Assembly: GCA_001414485.1 (NCBI GenBank)
Contig: LLEY01000080.1
Coordinates: forward strand, 62,001-126,000
From: Calycina herbarum
Taxonomy: Eukaryota > Ascomycota > Leotiomycetes > Helotiales > Pezizellaceae
Length of the DNA: 64,000 nt
Direction of reading: 5' to 3'
Positions 12,101-24,195 of the stretch are shown piece by piece. Positions within the stretch are counted from its first letter, which is position 1. Each line of letters begins with the position of its first letter. The notes below the pieces were generated by a model, which searched no databases, was not told where the DNA came from, and saw nothing but the letters and a program-made list of their open reading frames with translations. A program made the translations under genes and the position numbers.

Positions 12101-14899
12101 CCTTATTAAAACATTACTTATAGGATTATAAGATTAAATTAAAAGAGGGTTATTACCTCTTAAAGTAGAAGCTTCGGTTATATAACTAGAAAAGCCTATA
12201 GAGAATAGAAAGTTATATAAAGGAAGGTATTAAGAAGAGATATATTAAAAGATCTAAGTTACTAATTACCTTAAATATACTTATTATTAAGAAGAAAGAC
12301 GATCTAGATAGAAGAGTATATATTAATTACTAGGAAGTAAATTATACTATAGTTAAGGACACTTATCTGCTACTACTTAGCTAATACTTGTAAGATAAGT
12401 TAAGTAAGGTAGTACGATTTATAAAACTAGATGAATAAAACGTCTATAGACTTATATAAATAAAAATCAGAGACGAATAAAAGATAGTATTTACCTTACT
12501 ATTAGGCCTTTATAAATATACAGTTATACTATTTAGACTATATAACGTACTAACTATATATTAGAGATAAAATAATAATATTTTAAAAGATCTTCTAAGA
12601 GTAATAGTAATTTATTACCTAGATAATATCCTAATCTTCTTAGAAAAAGAAGAAGAATATAAGGGATATATTAGAGAAGTTTTATAACAACTTATAAAAG
12701 TAAACTCTTAGTTGAAACTCTTAAAATATAAGTTTAAAGTAACTTAGACACTTTTCCTAAGATAGGTATTTAGCCTAGGAAAAATAGAAATAGATCTAGT
12801 AAAGATTTAAAACATCTTAAACTAGAAATTACTAGAGAATATAAAAGATATATAGTCTTTTCTTAGATTTATAAACTTTTACTATCTATTTATATAAGAC
12901 TATATAAAAATTACTAAACTAATATTAGTACTAGTTAAGAAAGCTATTAAGTTTATATAGAATAAATAAGTAAAGAATGCTTTTTAGAAAATTAAAGCAA
13001 AGTTTATAGAAAAGCCTATTTTATATAATTTTAATATAAATAAACTAAGTATAATTAAAATAAATGCCTTAGATATAATAGTAGGTATAGTTTATCTATA
13101 ACTAAATAATAAAGGAAAACTTATACCTATTATATATTATTCTAAGATATTTAACCTAGTATAATAAAACTATAGTATCTTTGATAAGGAACTGCTTATT
13201 ATAGTATTAGCTTTAGAATACTAGAGGATTTATTTATAGTTAGTAAAATACCTAGTTATAGTTTTATTTAACTATAAGAACCTTAAAATGTTTATAATAA
13301 CTAAGGAACTTATAATAAGATAATTAGCTAGATAGTTAGAAATATTAAGAGAATTTAATATTATTATTTAATATATAAAGGGAACGTTAAATACTTAGGC
13401 TAATACTCTTAGCTAGAAACCTAGATATAAGAGAGATAAGGAGTATAAGAAGATTATAATCTTAAAAACTCTTAAGAATAGAGACTTAGTACCTACTATA
13501 TATAAAATAGTAGTAATAAACGACATCTAAATAGATAAAATTTAGAATATATATAAAGGTTATAATTAATATATAAAAGGGAAATTATAGGTTCCTAGCT
13601 TATATATAAAGGAGTTTATATAAGAATACTATACTATACTTATATATAGTTACTAAGGAATTCGTAGAATACTCTAGAAGATAAGATAATATTATTATAT
13701 TAATTAGTTATCTACGATAGTTAAGGAAGTAATAGTAGAATATAATACCTATACTAGGAATAAGGCTTTCTACTATACTTCTTATAAATAGATAAATACT
13801 ACTCTAATACTATAGATACTCTAGAAATTAATATCTATAGATTTTATTATTAAATTACTAAAATTTAAAGATCTAATAATAAGAGTTAAATATAATATAA
13901 TCCTAGTTATTATAAAACAACTTATAAAGTATATAATTCTAATAGTATATATAGAGTTAAGTATAGCTAAGAAATTAGTATTTATATTCTTTAGAGAAGT
14001 AGTCTTAAGACATAGACTACCTAAAGAAATACTCTTAGACAGAGATAAGCTCTTTACTTTGAAATTTTAGATCGCTCTTATAAAATGATTAAGTGTGAAA
14101 AGAAAGCTTTCTATAGCTTTCTACTTTTAAATAAATAGAGGAAACGAATAGATAAATTAAGTAGTTAAAACATACCTTTGTTATTATATAAACTACTAGT
14201 AAGATAACTAGGTAGAACTACTACTCTTAGCACAGTTCGCTTATAATAGTTTAGTAATAGAAATAACACTTATTATACTATTCTATGCTAATTTTAGGTA
14301 TAAATTAACAGTGTATTAAGAACTACTATCTATAACTATTAATAATCAACTTACTTATATTTAGGTCTTAAAAATTAAGAGTCTATATAAGGAACTTATA
14401 GAGGACCTATAATTTATAGTAGAAAGAAACGTGTACTACTATAATAAACGACGTAGTTAAGAGCTAATACTAAAAAAGAGGGATAAAGTCTACTTAGTAT
14501 AGAAAAACATTAATATAAAAAGACTAAGTAATAAACTAGATTATAAAAAACTTAGACTATTTAAAATTAAATAAGTTAAGAGACCTTTAAATTATAAATT
14601 AGTACTACTAAGGATAATAAACATCTATCTAGTATTCTATATATCCTTGCTTAAACTAGTATTACTAAGAGTACTACTAGCCCTACTTATAGAAATTTAA
14701 CTAGTAAACCTAAACGTTAAATATAAAGTTAAAAGGATTCTTAACTATAAGATTATTAGAGGCAAGGTTAAGTATTTAATTAAATAGTTAGATTACCTAT
14801 ATTTAGAGAATACTTAGAAACCTAGAAAAAACATTAACTAGTACTTAGAAGAACTTTAGAACTTCTACTATTAAAACCTAAGATTACCTATATTAGGTA

Positions 14900-15388
14900 A
14901 TTAATAGAAAAAACCTTAAGAAAGCTAGGATCGAGACCTAGGTCGAAAGCAGAGTCGGAAGCAGTAGGGGTAGAGTAGGCAGCTAGCCTAGCGGCCTCCT
15001 CTCTCCTTTCCTTCTCTTCTTTTTCTTTTTCCTCCTTCTTCTTAGCCTTATCTAGCTCTTAAAGAGTGCTAAGTCCTCGACGAAGCATCTATTATTCTCG
15101 CTTATCGAGGAGACGTTACTATACTCAAAGACGAAGAACCTTTGACATTGCTTTCTACTAGGCTCGAAAGGCCTTTTCTTAGGCCTAATAGGCCGTCTCT
15201 TCCTCGACCTATAGACGACGTTTCTATACGTTAAGAGATTCCTATTTAAAAGTTAAGAGTATTCGATTTTACTCCTTAATATTATAAGTTTTACTCTTCC
15301 TAGTATACTTAGAACATTTCTTACCCCTAGTAATAGATATATATCGACGGCCGGACGTAGAGGTAAGACAGCGAGTATAAGAGGACAT
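14900..15388 (-). pseudogene. Antisense reading frame of the chromovirus, coiled-coil type
   Basis: On the strand opposite gag-pol, between chromodomain and 3' LTR, a frame of about 160 codons starts with ATG at 15388 and begins MSSYTRC. It has a Cys pattern (KKCSKCTRKSKTC) followed by a long Gln/Lys/Glu-rich region with coiled-coil character (for example KAKKKEEKEKEEKERREEA) and ends around LGLDPSF. Interruptions are TAA or TAG where Gln fits, which is the RIP pattern and argues that the frame was once coding. Related tails occur at 39880-40440 on the plus strand. Function is unknown; a nucleic-acid-binding accessory protein is only a guess. Confidence 0.55.
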
Positions 15389-15562
15389 TTCAGATCCTAC
15401 TCGATCGATATAGAAGGCGTTATTAATACGATTTTATTTTAGTTTATCTTTTATAGATAGTGTTATTAAAAACATTATAGTAAGAGAAGGTCGCTAGTCT
15501 TCTAACGGTATTTCTTAGGTCGTACTTAAGCGTAGAGACACGCTAGGCTAAGAAGGGGATAG

Positions 15563-16019
15563 TGTTACAAATCACGTATAAGTATATAACGAGTGAAGAC
15601 TAGACAGCGCTCTAACAGGTTAAGTATTATCGGAAACTCTTATAGAAAAAGGATCCTTAGGCTAGCTAAGTAATCTATAGATTTCTTTTTAGTAAGGAGC
15701 ATTACGTAACTTAGTCGCCTAAGTCGCTTAAGTCGCCTGTCGACTAAAGCGATCAGGGCGAGCGACTAAAGCGATTAGAGCGAGCGACTAGAGCGATTAG
15801 AACAGGGGACTACAGTTCTATATAAGACTGGCACGTCTGCTATTAGATAGGAGCTTCGTGCTCAACTTTAGTTATTAATCTTATTATCTTATTTAATATC
15901 TTTGATATAAGTAACGAGTTCACTTCTAAGTAAATAACCCGGCGTATCTATACTTCTTAACTATATACCAACCTTCGAGACTTAGTTATCTTTGTTTAGT
16001 TCGTTTAAGTTTCGTTATA
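15563..16019 (+). repeat. 3' LTR of the chromovirus
   Basis: It is 457 bp, the same length as the 5' LTR, from tgttac to ttata, and it carries the same U3 tandem repeats near 15715-15805. Differences from the 5' LTR are almost all transitions at CA/TG sites. Confidence 0.88.
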
Positions 16020-16108
16020 GTTTACTACTAAGTTAGCTATATTACCGAGTCGGCTACTTTTCTCTACTCTACTATATATAAATTAAGATTAAATAACTAT
16101 AACATATA

Positions 16109-17969
16109 ACGTAGTTTATTACCGAGTAGTATATATCACCGAGTAGCGCACTTTCCCTCTACTCTACTACTTTAATATTAGATTAATTAACTATAACAAA
16201 TAATATTAATTAAAACTACTTAGAATCTAATAAAATAGATATATCTATAACCTTTTAACAAGTTTATATATTATAACTAGTCTTTCCGTAAGTGCTACAC
16301 CGTCGCCTAGAGGTTTGCCTCTTATTTTACCTACCTCTCTTAGAACGCTTGTCGCGTCGAGCCTGTTCCTCTGCCTCCTTTTAAGCTAATACGTTCTATA
16401 TATCCTCTATAGTAAGTATACCTCCTTGACAGACCCGAGTCTTTTTAGCTCTGCGGCGCTTACTAAGTGCTTTATTTGCCTTACGAAGGGTATAGACTTC
16501 GGCTGATAACAAAGTTATCTTATAAGCTAATAGCTCTATATCCTTTGCTAATATAGCTATAGTCTCGAAAATAGGGGTTAGCGAGCTTTCTTAATAGCGT
16601 GAAATACGATTCTTAACTAAAGTTGTTTACGAAAGAGCGTTAGTTAGGTTACGAGGAGTCTATAAGACCTAAGAGTTAGCGGCCGTAGAGAGAGGTCTAG
16701 TAGGTGTAGAAGTTCGTAATCGGATATCAAGCTTTAATATTATAGCCTAGAGATTAAAAGGTACTAAGCCAGCTTCGCGGAATCTAGCCTAGGCGTTTTA
16801 AGTTATTATTAATTACTTATAAGCTACGTAAAAGGCTAAAAAGAACTCGACCTTAGTAATATAGTTGATATAAGCTTTAATAAAGGTCTTAATTTAATAC
16901 TTATATATACGTTTAAGAATACTAAAACATCTAACGTCGAGTAGCTAGGTTAAATAAGAGGAATAAGGAGATAGGCAAAGAGTAATAATATTATTAGCTT
17001 TATAATACTCTTGAAATATAGCTGATTTATAACTCTTATACCTATCTAATACTAGTATTCGATATAGCTCTTTCGCGTAACTACGAGTATATTTATCGAA
17101 GTATCGTAGCTATTCTAGGCCTGTCTTGTTATCAGTCTATCTATTACTTATAGGTTTAATAACCTAGTCGTATAGAAGGCCGCTCTTAGTATACTAATTC
17201 GTAAGATAATTCTTCTCTTAAACTACTAAAAACAGAGACACGTCTCGACTCTCGCTATTAATATAAGTAATTACTATAGCCTATTCCCGATTACTAGACT
17301 AAACTGTCTTACCTCTGCTACGTTGATCAGCGCGAGTTATAACTATTACTAGGTAGATAATTCCTATTATAAACTCTATCTTATTAAAGTTATAAAAGTC
17401 GTAGTCTAAAACACTATATTTTACTCTTATATTCTCTACAAGTCGAAACCACGCGCTAATAAGCTCTAGATCTTTGTATAAGGCTCTTTGAAAGTCGTAA
17501 ACGCGATTAAAACACGTCTTTAATTCTAGTCGACGTTATATAAATCGATGTACCTAGAGCTTACTAACGCGTTTTCCTCTCTACGATTCGAGAATATAAT
17601 TCGCTATATCTTCTATACTAGCTAGTTAGGGCGTAAATTCTCTTATATCTAGATTAAGTATATATTAAACAAGTGTCTCCTTCTCTAAGTTGTTTAATTT
17701 ATAATAATTAGGTTTAGTTTCGAGGTAATAGGTTCAGCTAGCTATTCTATATTAAAGTGTTGTTTTAAGAACTTTGTAGATTTTTATAGTAGAGTAGCGA
17801 CTAAGTTTTTTAGATGTTCGAATAGCCTTAATAGCTAGGATAATTCGTGCTTCTTAGGTTTAGATTTCTATAGTTAGTTATTAAGAAAACGCGTATTAAA
17901 GTTAGTAGGTAGTAAAGTAGAGGAAAGTATACTACTTAGTAATATACGCTACTCGGTGATAAACCACGT
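16109..17969 (-). mobile_element. Inner pogo/Fot1-like transposon, complete but degraded
   Basis: It is 1861 bp, bounded by acgtagttta and taaaccacgt and flanked by TA duplications (16107-16108, 17970-17971). Subterminal accgagta motifs repeat inside each end. The reverse-strand frame reads, in order, a psq-like start (KPKKHELS), a CENP-B-type helix-turn-helix (RGKRVSKL, VHRFI) and the DDE onset (DYDFYNFNKIEFIIG, from a DxxxFNxDExGFxxG consensus). Stops are spread throughout. It is inserted in the outer pogo element, of which it is a sister copy. Confidence 0.88.
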
Positions 17970-19345
17970 TAGTATTAATTAGAATTAATTAGAACTTAAT
18001 AAGCTAGAAGTATTTATAGCCTCTTAACAAGTTTATATATTATAACTAGACTTTCTATAAATATTATATTATTACCTAGACTACTATCTCTTCTTTTACC
18101 TACTCTTCTTAGAGTGCTTATTACGTCGAGCTTGTCTCTCTGCCTTCTTCTAAGCTAATATATCTTATATATTCTCTATAGTAAGTATACTTTCTAAATA
18201 AACCCGAGTGTTTTTAGCTCTCTAGTGTTTACTTAGTACTTTATTTACTTTCTAAAGAGTATAGACTTTAGCTATTAATAAAGTTATCTTATAAGCTAAT
18301 AGCTCTATACTCTTAGCTAATATAGCTACTATATAGAAAATAGAAGTTAGCGAGCTTTCTTAATAACGTGTAATTTAATTCTTTACTACAGTTATTTATA
18401 AAAGAGTATTAGTTAGATTATAAAGAGTTTATAAGACTTAGAGATTAGTATCTATAGAGAGAGTAGCTATAAAAGTTAGAGTCTATAACCTTATATTAAG
18501 CTTAGAAAGAATAGGTTAAGAATTAAAAGATACTAAGCTAGTTCCGCGGAATCTAGCTTAAGTATTTTAAGCTATTATTAATTCTATATACGCTGCTTTA
18601 AAGGTAAGAAAGAACTTAATCTTTATAATATAGTTAATATAAGCTTTAATAAAAGTCTTAATCTAGTAACTATATACCTACTTTAATATACTAAAATATC
18701 TGATATTAAGTAGCTAAGTTAAATAAGAAGAATAAGAAGATAATCTAAGAGTAATAATATTATATACTTTATAATACTCTTAGAATTCAGTAGATTTATA
18801 ACTCTTATATCTATTAAGAATAAGTATTCGATATAGACTCTTTACTTAAGTAGAAGTATACTTATTAAAGTACTTAAGCTATTCTAGACCTGTCTTATTA
18901 TTCGTCTATCTATTACTTATAGATTTAATAACCTAGTTATATAAGAGGCCGCTCTTAGTATACTAAGTCGTAAGATAATTCTTCTCTTAAACTACTAAAA
19001 ACGAAGAGATATTCTAACCTTCGCTATTAATATAAATAATTATAGTAGTCTATTCTCGATTACCTAGCTAAACTACCTTCCTTCTACTATATTAATCTAT
19101 ACGTGTTACTACTATTCTTAGATAAATAACATCTATTATAAACCTAGTTTCGTTAAAGTTATAGAAGTTATAATCTAAAACGTTGTATTTTACTTTTATA
19201 TTCTCTACTAGTTGAAACTACGCGCTAATTCGCTTAGGATCTTCGTATAAAGCTCTTTAGAAATCGTAAACGCGATTAAAACGTGTTTTTAACTCTAGAT
19301 AGCGTTATATAAATCGTTATATCTAGTTCTTACTAACGCGTCGTA

Positions 19346-20674
19346 AGAGTTATAGTTATAGCTCGTAGTATACCTAAGCGAGATTTGCCTCTTATTTTAA
19401 TTTCTAATACTCTCTTTTTAAAAATCTACTATAATTTAACTTTTCGTCTAAAACTCTCTAAATTAAGAATAGTAGACTAAATCCTCTCTCTCTCTCCTAT
19501 ATACGAACCTAGTTATAATTAGTATATACTAAAAAGAGCTAGAGTACGACAAGCGCGAAGCGACGGAAAATCGTAGAGATAGATATACAAAGAATTAGAG
19601 GTTCCTAGAACTACTATAAGACGGATTTATAAGAACGGAACAAGTCGACGTATATAGAAAGAGAAGTAATATTAAAGAAGGCGACTAGAGAAGAGAGATA
19701 TACGTTAGATTATTCGATTTATATCGACAAATTATACTACTTATTATATAAATTTTAAGCGAGTCTATAAAATCCTCGGTATTAACGCGTTAGTATATAT
19801 AATTTAATAAGAACTACGCTACGTAGGCTACCGCTGCTACGTAGTATACTCTTAACCTTTTATATCTTAGAAATAAGCTAAAAAGCGTCTTAGTTTTATA
19901 TTAGAATACTGTTAGTAGAGGACCTCTAACTATACTATCTTAAATCTAAAGAGAGAGGACTAGAGAAAGGTTACATAGTTAGACGAGTGTATATTTAAGC
20001 TTGGAAAGAGTAGAAGAGTTTAAGTAACACGGTGTATAGATGAAAAACAGTGTCTTAACTATATTCGGTTAACTTATTATTTAAGAAAAGTGTTAGTTAT
20101 AATCTAAGACGTAATCGGCTGAGATTATAAGTCCTCTCTTATCTTCTTAGAGAAGGAACAAGGCTGTAAAGAGGTAAATTCTCGAGTCTATAGAGATTAA
20201 GTTCTTTAGCTAATTATCTTTCTCTTATTTAATAAGCTCGGTACTGATTATATCTTTATAGAGGACGGTTCTAAGGTATATAAAAGATATACTCGTTTAG
20301 CTAAGCTCTAGTATAGTATCCGTAGCTTTAACTAGCCTCCTTCTTTACTTGATTTAAACGTAATCGAGAAGGTCTAGCGCTAGATAAAAGAAGAGTTAAA
20401 AAAGTTACTCTTTATACCGACTTCTAAGAAGAAGTTAATAAGAGAGATCTAAAGGCTTTAGAATCTAGTAGATCTACGTGATTATCGGGTATATACTAAG
20501 AGATTAATATATAAATTAGAAGATGTTATTAAAGCACGTGAATTAGCTACTATCTATTAATATAAGTTTTTAATTTAAAGTTAAAATAATTAGAATTAGA
20601 TTTATATTTTTAAAAATAAGATATAGGTTTTAATATTCTCGCTTAGGTATACTACGAGCTGTAGCTATAACTCT
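19346..20674 (+). mobile_element. Tc1/mariner element relic with 37-bp terminal repeats
   Basis: The terminal inverted repeats (beginning agagttatagttatagctcg, 37 bp, with two transitions between ends) are flanked by TA (19344-19345, 20675-20676). The total of 1329 bp is normal for the superfamily. A forward conceptual transposase is recognisable at its C-terminal signature SLLDLNVIEKV (from SPDLNxIE) near 20340-20390, followed by R.IKEELKK. The frame is interrupted many times. It is inserted in the outer pogo element. Confidence 0.85.
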
Positions 20675-21156
20675 TATCTCTTAAGATTTAAGTAAGAGAT
20701 TCGTTATATCTTTAATACTAGTAAGATAAGATATAAATCCTCTTAAATCTAGATCGAGTATATATCGAATAATCGTCTTCTTCTTAGTATTAGTTAACTT
20801 ATAATAATTAGCTCTAGATTTAAAGTAGTAGGTTTAGCTAGCTATTCTATTAGTAAGAGTAGTATATAATACTTTATAAATCTTTACTATAGAGTATTAG
20901 CTAAGTTTTTTAGATAATCGAATAGCTTCTATAGCTAGAATAATTCGTACTTCTTAGGTTTAAATTTCTATAATAATTAGTTAAGAAAATATATATTAAA
21001 GATTTAAAGTAGTAGAGTAGAGAAAAGTAGCTAACTTAGTAATATAGTCGACTTAGTAGTAAACTACGTTAGTTAAGTTTAAGTTAATACGAAAATCTAT
21101 TCTAGATCTATTTTTATACTACTAAGTATAATTAGAGATACTTAAAATAATCTTTA

Positions 21157-23008
21157 ACGTGTTTTATAAGCGAGTCGTCTATATAAGCGAGTTGTCTACT
21201 TTCCTCGTCGTATACTATATACTACCTTTAAATTATAATAGCTTAATACTACAACGTTTAATTACCTTCTTAAGAAGCTAATATTATTTTAGTAATCTAA
21301 GAACTCGAAAATAACACGTTATTAACTAAATAAAGCACTGTAAAGATTTACTATATTTCTTAAAAGACTCTCTCCGATCGACGCGCTAGAAAGCTCTTAT
21401 AACGTGATTACTAGCCTAATTCGAAAAAGCTTATAAAGCTAGAGAAGGAGGTAATAGTTAGATATATATTAGAGTTGGATTCGCGCGGGTTTTCGCCTAT
21501 AAGAGATATAGTACGAGATATAGCTAATAATCTACTAAGAGAGCGTGATAGAAAGCCTATAGATAGGAACTAGCTAGATAACTTTATAAAACGTATATCT
21601 AAGCTTAAAACTCGATAGAGTCGTTTATACGATCGTTAGCGAGCTTTAACTAAGGATCCGCGAGTTATTAGCCTATAGTTTACACTTATATAGTCTATTA
21701 AAGAGAAATATAGTATTTAAGATAAGGATATTTATAACTTTAACAAAAGTAGCTTTATAATAGGAGTTATTTCAGTCTAACTTGTTATTATAAGCTTAGA
21801 AACGCGTAGGAAGCGAAAGTAAGTTTAACTAGATAATCGCGAGTAGGTTATAGTTATTTAGAGAGTTAACGTAATAGAATAGACAATTCTACTATTTATT
21901 ATATTCGTAGGTAAAGTACTTATTTCTACCTAGTACTAAGATATATATATACTATACGATTAAGTAATTAAGGTTAGTAATAACGGCTAGATAAATAATA
22001 AGCTTAGAGTTATATAGTTAAAGTATTTTAATAAGTATATAAAGATATAAAGTATAGAAGGATATCGTTTATTAATTATTAATAGTTATAAAAGCTATAA
22101 CTCGCTTAAATTCTAGTAACTCTATAAAGACTTAAATATTATTACTCTCTATATACCTCTACACTTATTATATCTACTATAGCTGCTTAATATAGTCTAT
22201 TTCTTACTATTAAAGCAAGCGTATAAAGCTAAGATATTAGGCTTAGTATAGAATTATATTAATTATATTACTAAAGAAACCTTTCTTCTTATATTTAAAG
22301 TAGCTTTTTATAAAGTATTTATAAAGAATAACATCTACACGAGTTTTAAAGAGGCTAGGTTAGTCTTATATAGCTTAGAAGCTATGTTATTAAAGCTTGA
22401 TTTAAGGCTTTATACACTAATACTAATAATACTAGAAGATACTTTATAGACACCTAAAATACTAAGTAACGTATACGAAATAATAGCTTAATTAACGCTT
22501 ATTCGAGATCGGATTTAAAGATATTAAGACTCGTTACCTAGTTCTATTATTTAGTCTCTTAATTAACTCGAAAAAGACTTAACTAGAGTAATATATAATA
22601 TAGTATTAATACGTAAGGAAATCACTAGTCTTTATATAATAACTAAGGCTATAACTAAGTATAAAAGTTATAAAAGGAAGTATATTAAGAGTTAAGAGAT
22701 ATTAATAGTAGACTACGTAGCTGATTTAATTATATCTAAGGAAAATAGTAGCTAGAAATATAGTAAAGAGTCTAGGAAGAGAGTTCGCGTAGATAGGTAC
22801 TATAGCTGTTATAGTAAAACTAGGTATAATTCTTATACTTATTAGATAGAAATATTAGATATAGAAGATAGCGAAAGTTCTAAAGAATACTAGATAGCTT
22901 CTATAGTAATAATAACTTTATATAGTATTAAGTATTTTATATTATAATAATACTAGGTTGAAAAAGTAGGCGACTCGCTTATATAGGCGACTCGCTTATA
23001 AAACACGT
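21157..23008 (+). mobile_element. Pogo-like transposon of a second subfamily, complete but degraded
   Basis: It is 1852 bp, with ends acgtgttttataagcgagtc and its complement and TA duplications (21155-21156, 23009-23010). Internal repeats of ataagcgagtcg differ from the accgagtcgg motif of the other pogo copies, so this is a separate subfamily. The forward conceptual transposase contains the helix-turn-helix region and a DDE onset near 21720-21760 (DKDIYNFNKSSFIIG). In-frame stops are abundant and there is no functional product. Confidence 0.85.
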
Positions 23009-23010
23009 TA

Positions 23011-23540
23011 GATTAAATATATACTTTTTAATAGTAACTAGTAGCTTTTAGTTATTAATTATTAGATTAGATATTATTTTATATTACTTTTTAATAATAC
23101 TAGTTCTAACTTATTTAAAAACACTTTAGTAGTAGAATTAAGCTATATTAAATTTTATAGCGAAGTTATAAATAAGAAAGAAACTTTTATAACTACTAAG
23201 TATATATCTCTCTCTTTTTTAAATATTAATTAAAGTTATTAAAAAGACTTTTTATTACTTACTACCTCTTTATTTATTATTTTAGCTAGAATATATATAC
23301 TAATAAGTTATAGTATAAAGAGCGAGGAGTTTACTTCTAAGAGATATAGAAAAGCTAGCTATATTAAGAATATATCTATTAAGAATACTAAGTTATTAAA
23401 CTCTTCGTTAGTAGAAAGTAGATAGACTCGGATATTACTAGATATATCTATAAAGATTACTTATTAAGTAGAATAGACAAGAGAAGCTATATGTTTGTTA
23501 GAGGTCTAGGTACTAGTAGAGTTGTTAGTAGATAGGTTAT
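23011..23540. other. AT-rich unassigned stretch at the left edge of the gene island
   Basis: RIP-type composition continues to about 23490-23540, where CA and TG become common again within a few tens of bases. No open frame, terminal repeat or family signature was recognised. Confidence 0.5.
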
Positions 23541-24060
23541 TTGAGACTGGGAAATAGAAGCAGCTGGCTGTGCCACACCTATGAGCGCCACAGCTCTCCG
23601 CTAGAGCACGGTCGACTCATCACATGATCTAAATCGAAGTGCACCCGACTTTCTCACGTGTAATCTACATAAAAGCACTCAAATCATACCCAACTAACAC
23701 TAATCCGAGCCCTAATCCCAAACTCCTAGTTACTATGCAGTGGAATTGTGAACTCACGAGAAACAACCTTGGATTACTTCCCCATTGGGTTAGAATACTT
23801 CGATGTTGGAGAACTTGGAGAACTTTGGTGCATCATGGGCATGCGAAAATACGCGAACTCTACCTTGTCGCTTGTAATCATACCTAGGTATGCAGTCATC
23901 ATGCAAAAGTTGGTCCTCCCCAAATGCACACTGCAGGAAATGACAGGGCAATTTTGCCTAATCGAAATTTATGGCACCATAGGGTGACCATCGGAGCACG
24001 CCTTCTCCCACACACACATAGAAGTACTCTTCCGTACACCGGAAAGGCTGGAGAGCAATG

Positions 24061-24094
24061 CCAATCGCAGGCCATCTCTCGATTGGTTTAAATA
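24061..24094 (+). promoter_or_regulatory. CCAAT and TATA-like elements upstream of the dehydrogenase
   Basis: A CCAAT box (24061-24065), an inverted one (attgg, 24082-24086) and an adjoining tttaaata (24087-24094) lie about 100-135 bp before the start codon at 24196. The spacing is plausible for a fungal core promoter. The preceding 500 bp (23540-24060) show no supportable gene. Confidence 0.45.
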
Positions 24095-24195
24095 CTACGC
24101 ACACCCCACATCAAATCTAAACCCATCCATCTAGACATCAAAACACATATTTCTCTTGTCCTTAGCAGCAACCAATTCATCAACGATCAACGATC

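Larger units (their letters stand above)
8687..16019 (+). mobile_element. Full-length chromovirus (Ty3/Gypsy with chromodomain), RIP-degraded
   Basis: The 457-bp LTRs (8687-9143 and 15563-16019) flank a 6.4-kb interior, and the 5-bp target duplication gttta is present at 8682-8686 and 16020-16024. Order inside: gag (from about 9300), a CCHC knuckle near 10060-10100 now reading CYNYSLLGYRVNKY, protease (about 11560-11700), RT with YLDN near 12615, RNase H, a DDE integrase (about 13830-14200; IDF, DRD and later Glu recognisable) and a chromodomain (about 14710-14860). A purine tract (aagaaggggatag) precedes the 3' LTR. An antisense frame lies between chromodomain and LTR. Chromodomains of this clade are known to steer integration to heterochromatin. 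All frames are dead. It is inserted ten bases inside the left end of the outer pogo element. Confidence 0.9.
8677..21069 (-). mobile_element. Outer pogo/Fot1-like transposon carrying three nested insertions
   Basis: The ends are acgtagttta (8677) and the complementary aaactacgt (to 21069), each flanked by the target dinucleotide TA (8675-8676 and 21070-21071). The element is interrupted by a chromovirus (8687-16019), an inner pogo element (16109-17969) and a Tc1/mariner element (19346-20674). Subtracting these with their 5-, 2- and 2-bp target duplications from 12,393 bp leaves 1861 bp, exactly the length of the inner pogo copy. The reverse-strand transposase is colinear with that copy: helix-turn-helix region at the right end, then the CENP-B-like domain, then the DDE start. 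It is riddled with stops, so no active enzyme remains. Confidence 0.88.

Noticed and set aside
1..23500. AT-rich blocks considered as centromere or mitochondrial DNA
   Set aside because: Identifiable LTRs, terminal repeats, target duplications and transposon protein relics explain the sequence; the composition follows RIP and no mitochondrial genes are seen. A centromeric location cannot be excluded but is not shown.
23639..23987. Two overlapping forward frames of about 80 codons upstream of the dehydrogenase
   Set aside because: No family resemblance, no intron logic, overlapping each other and lying in the likely promoter; chance frames.
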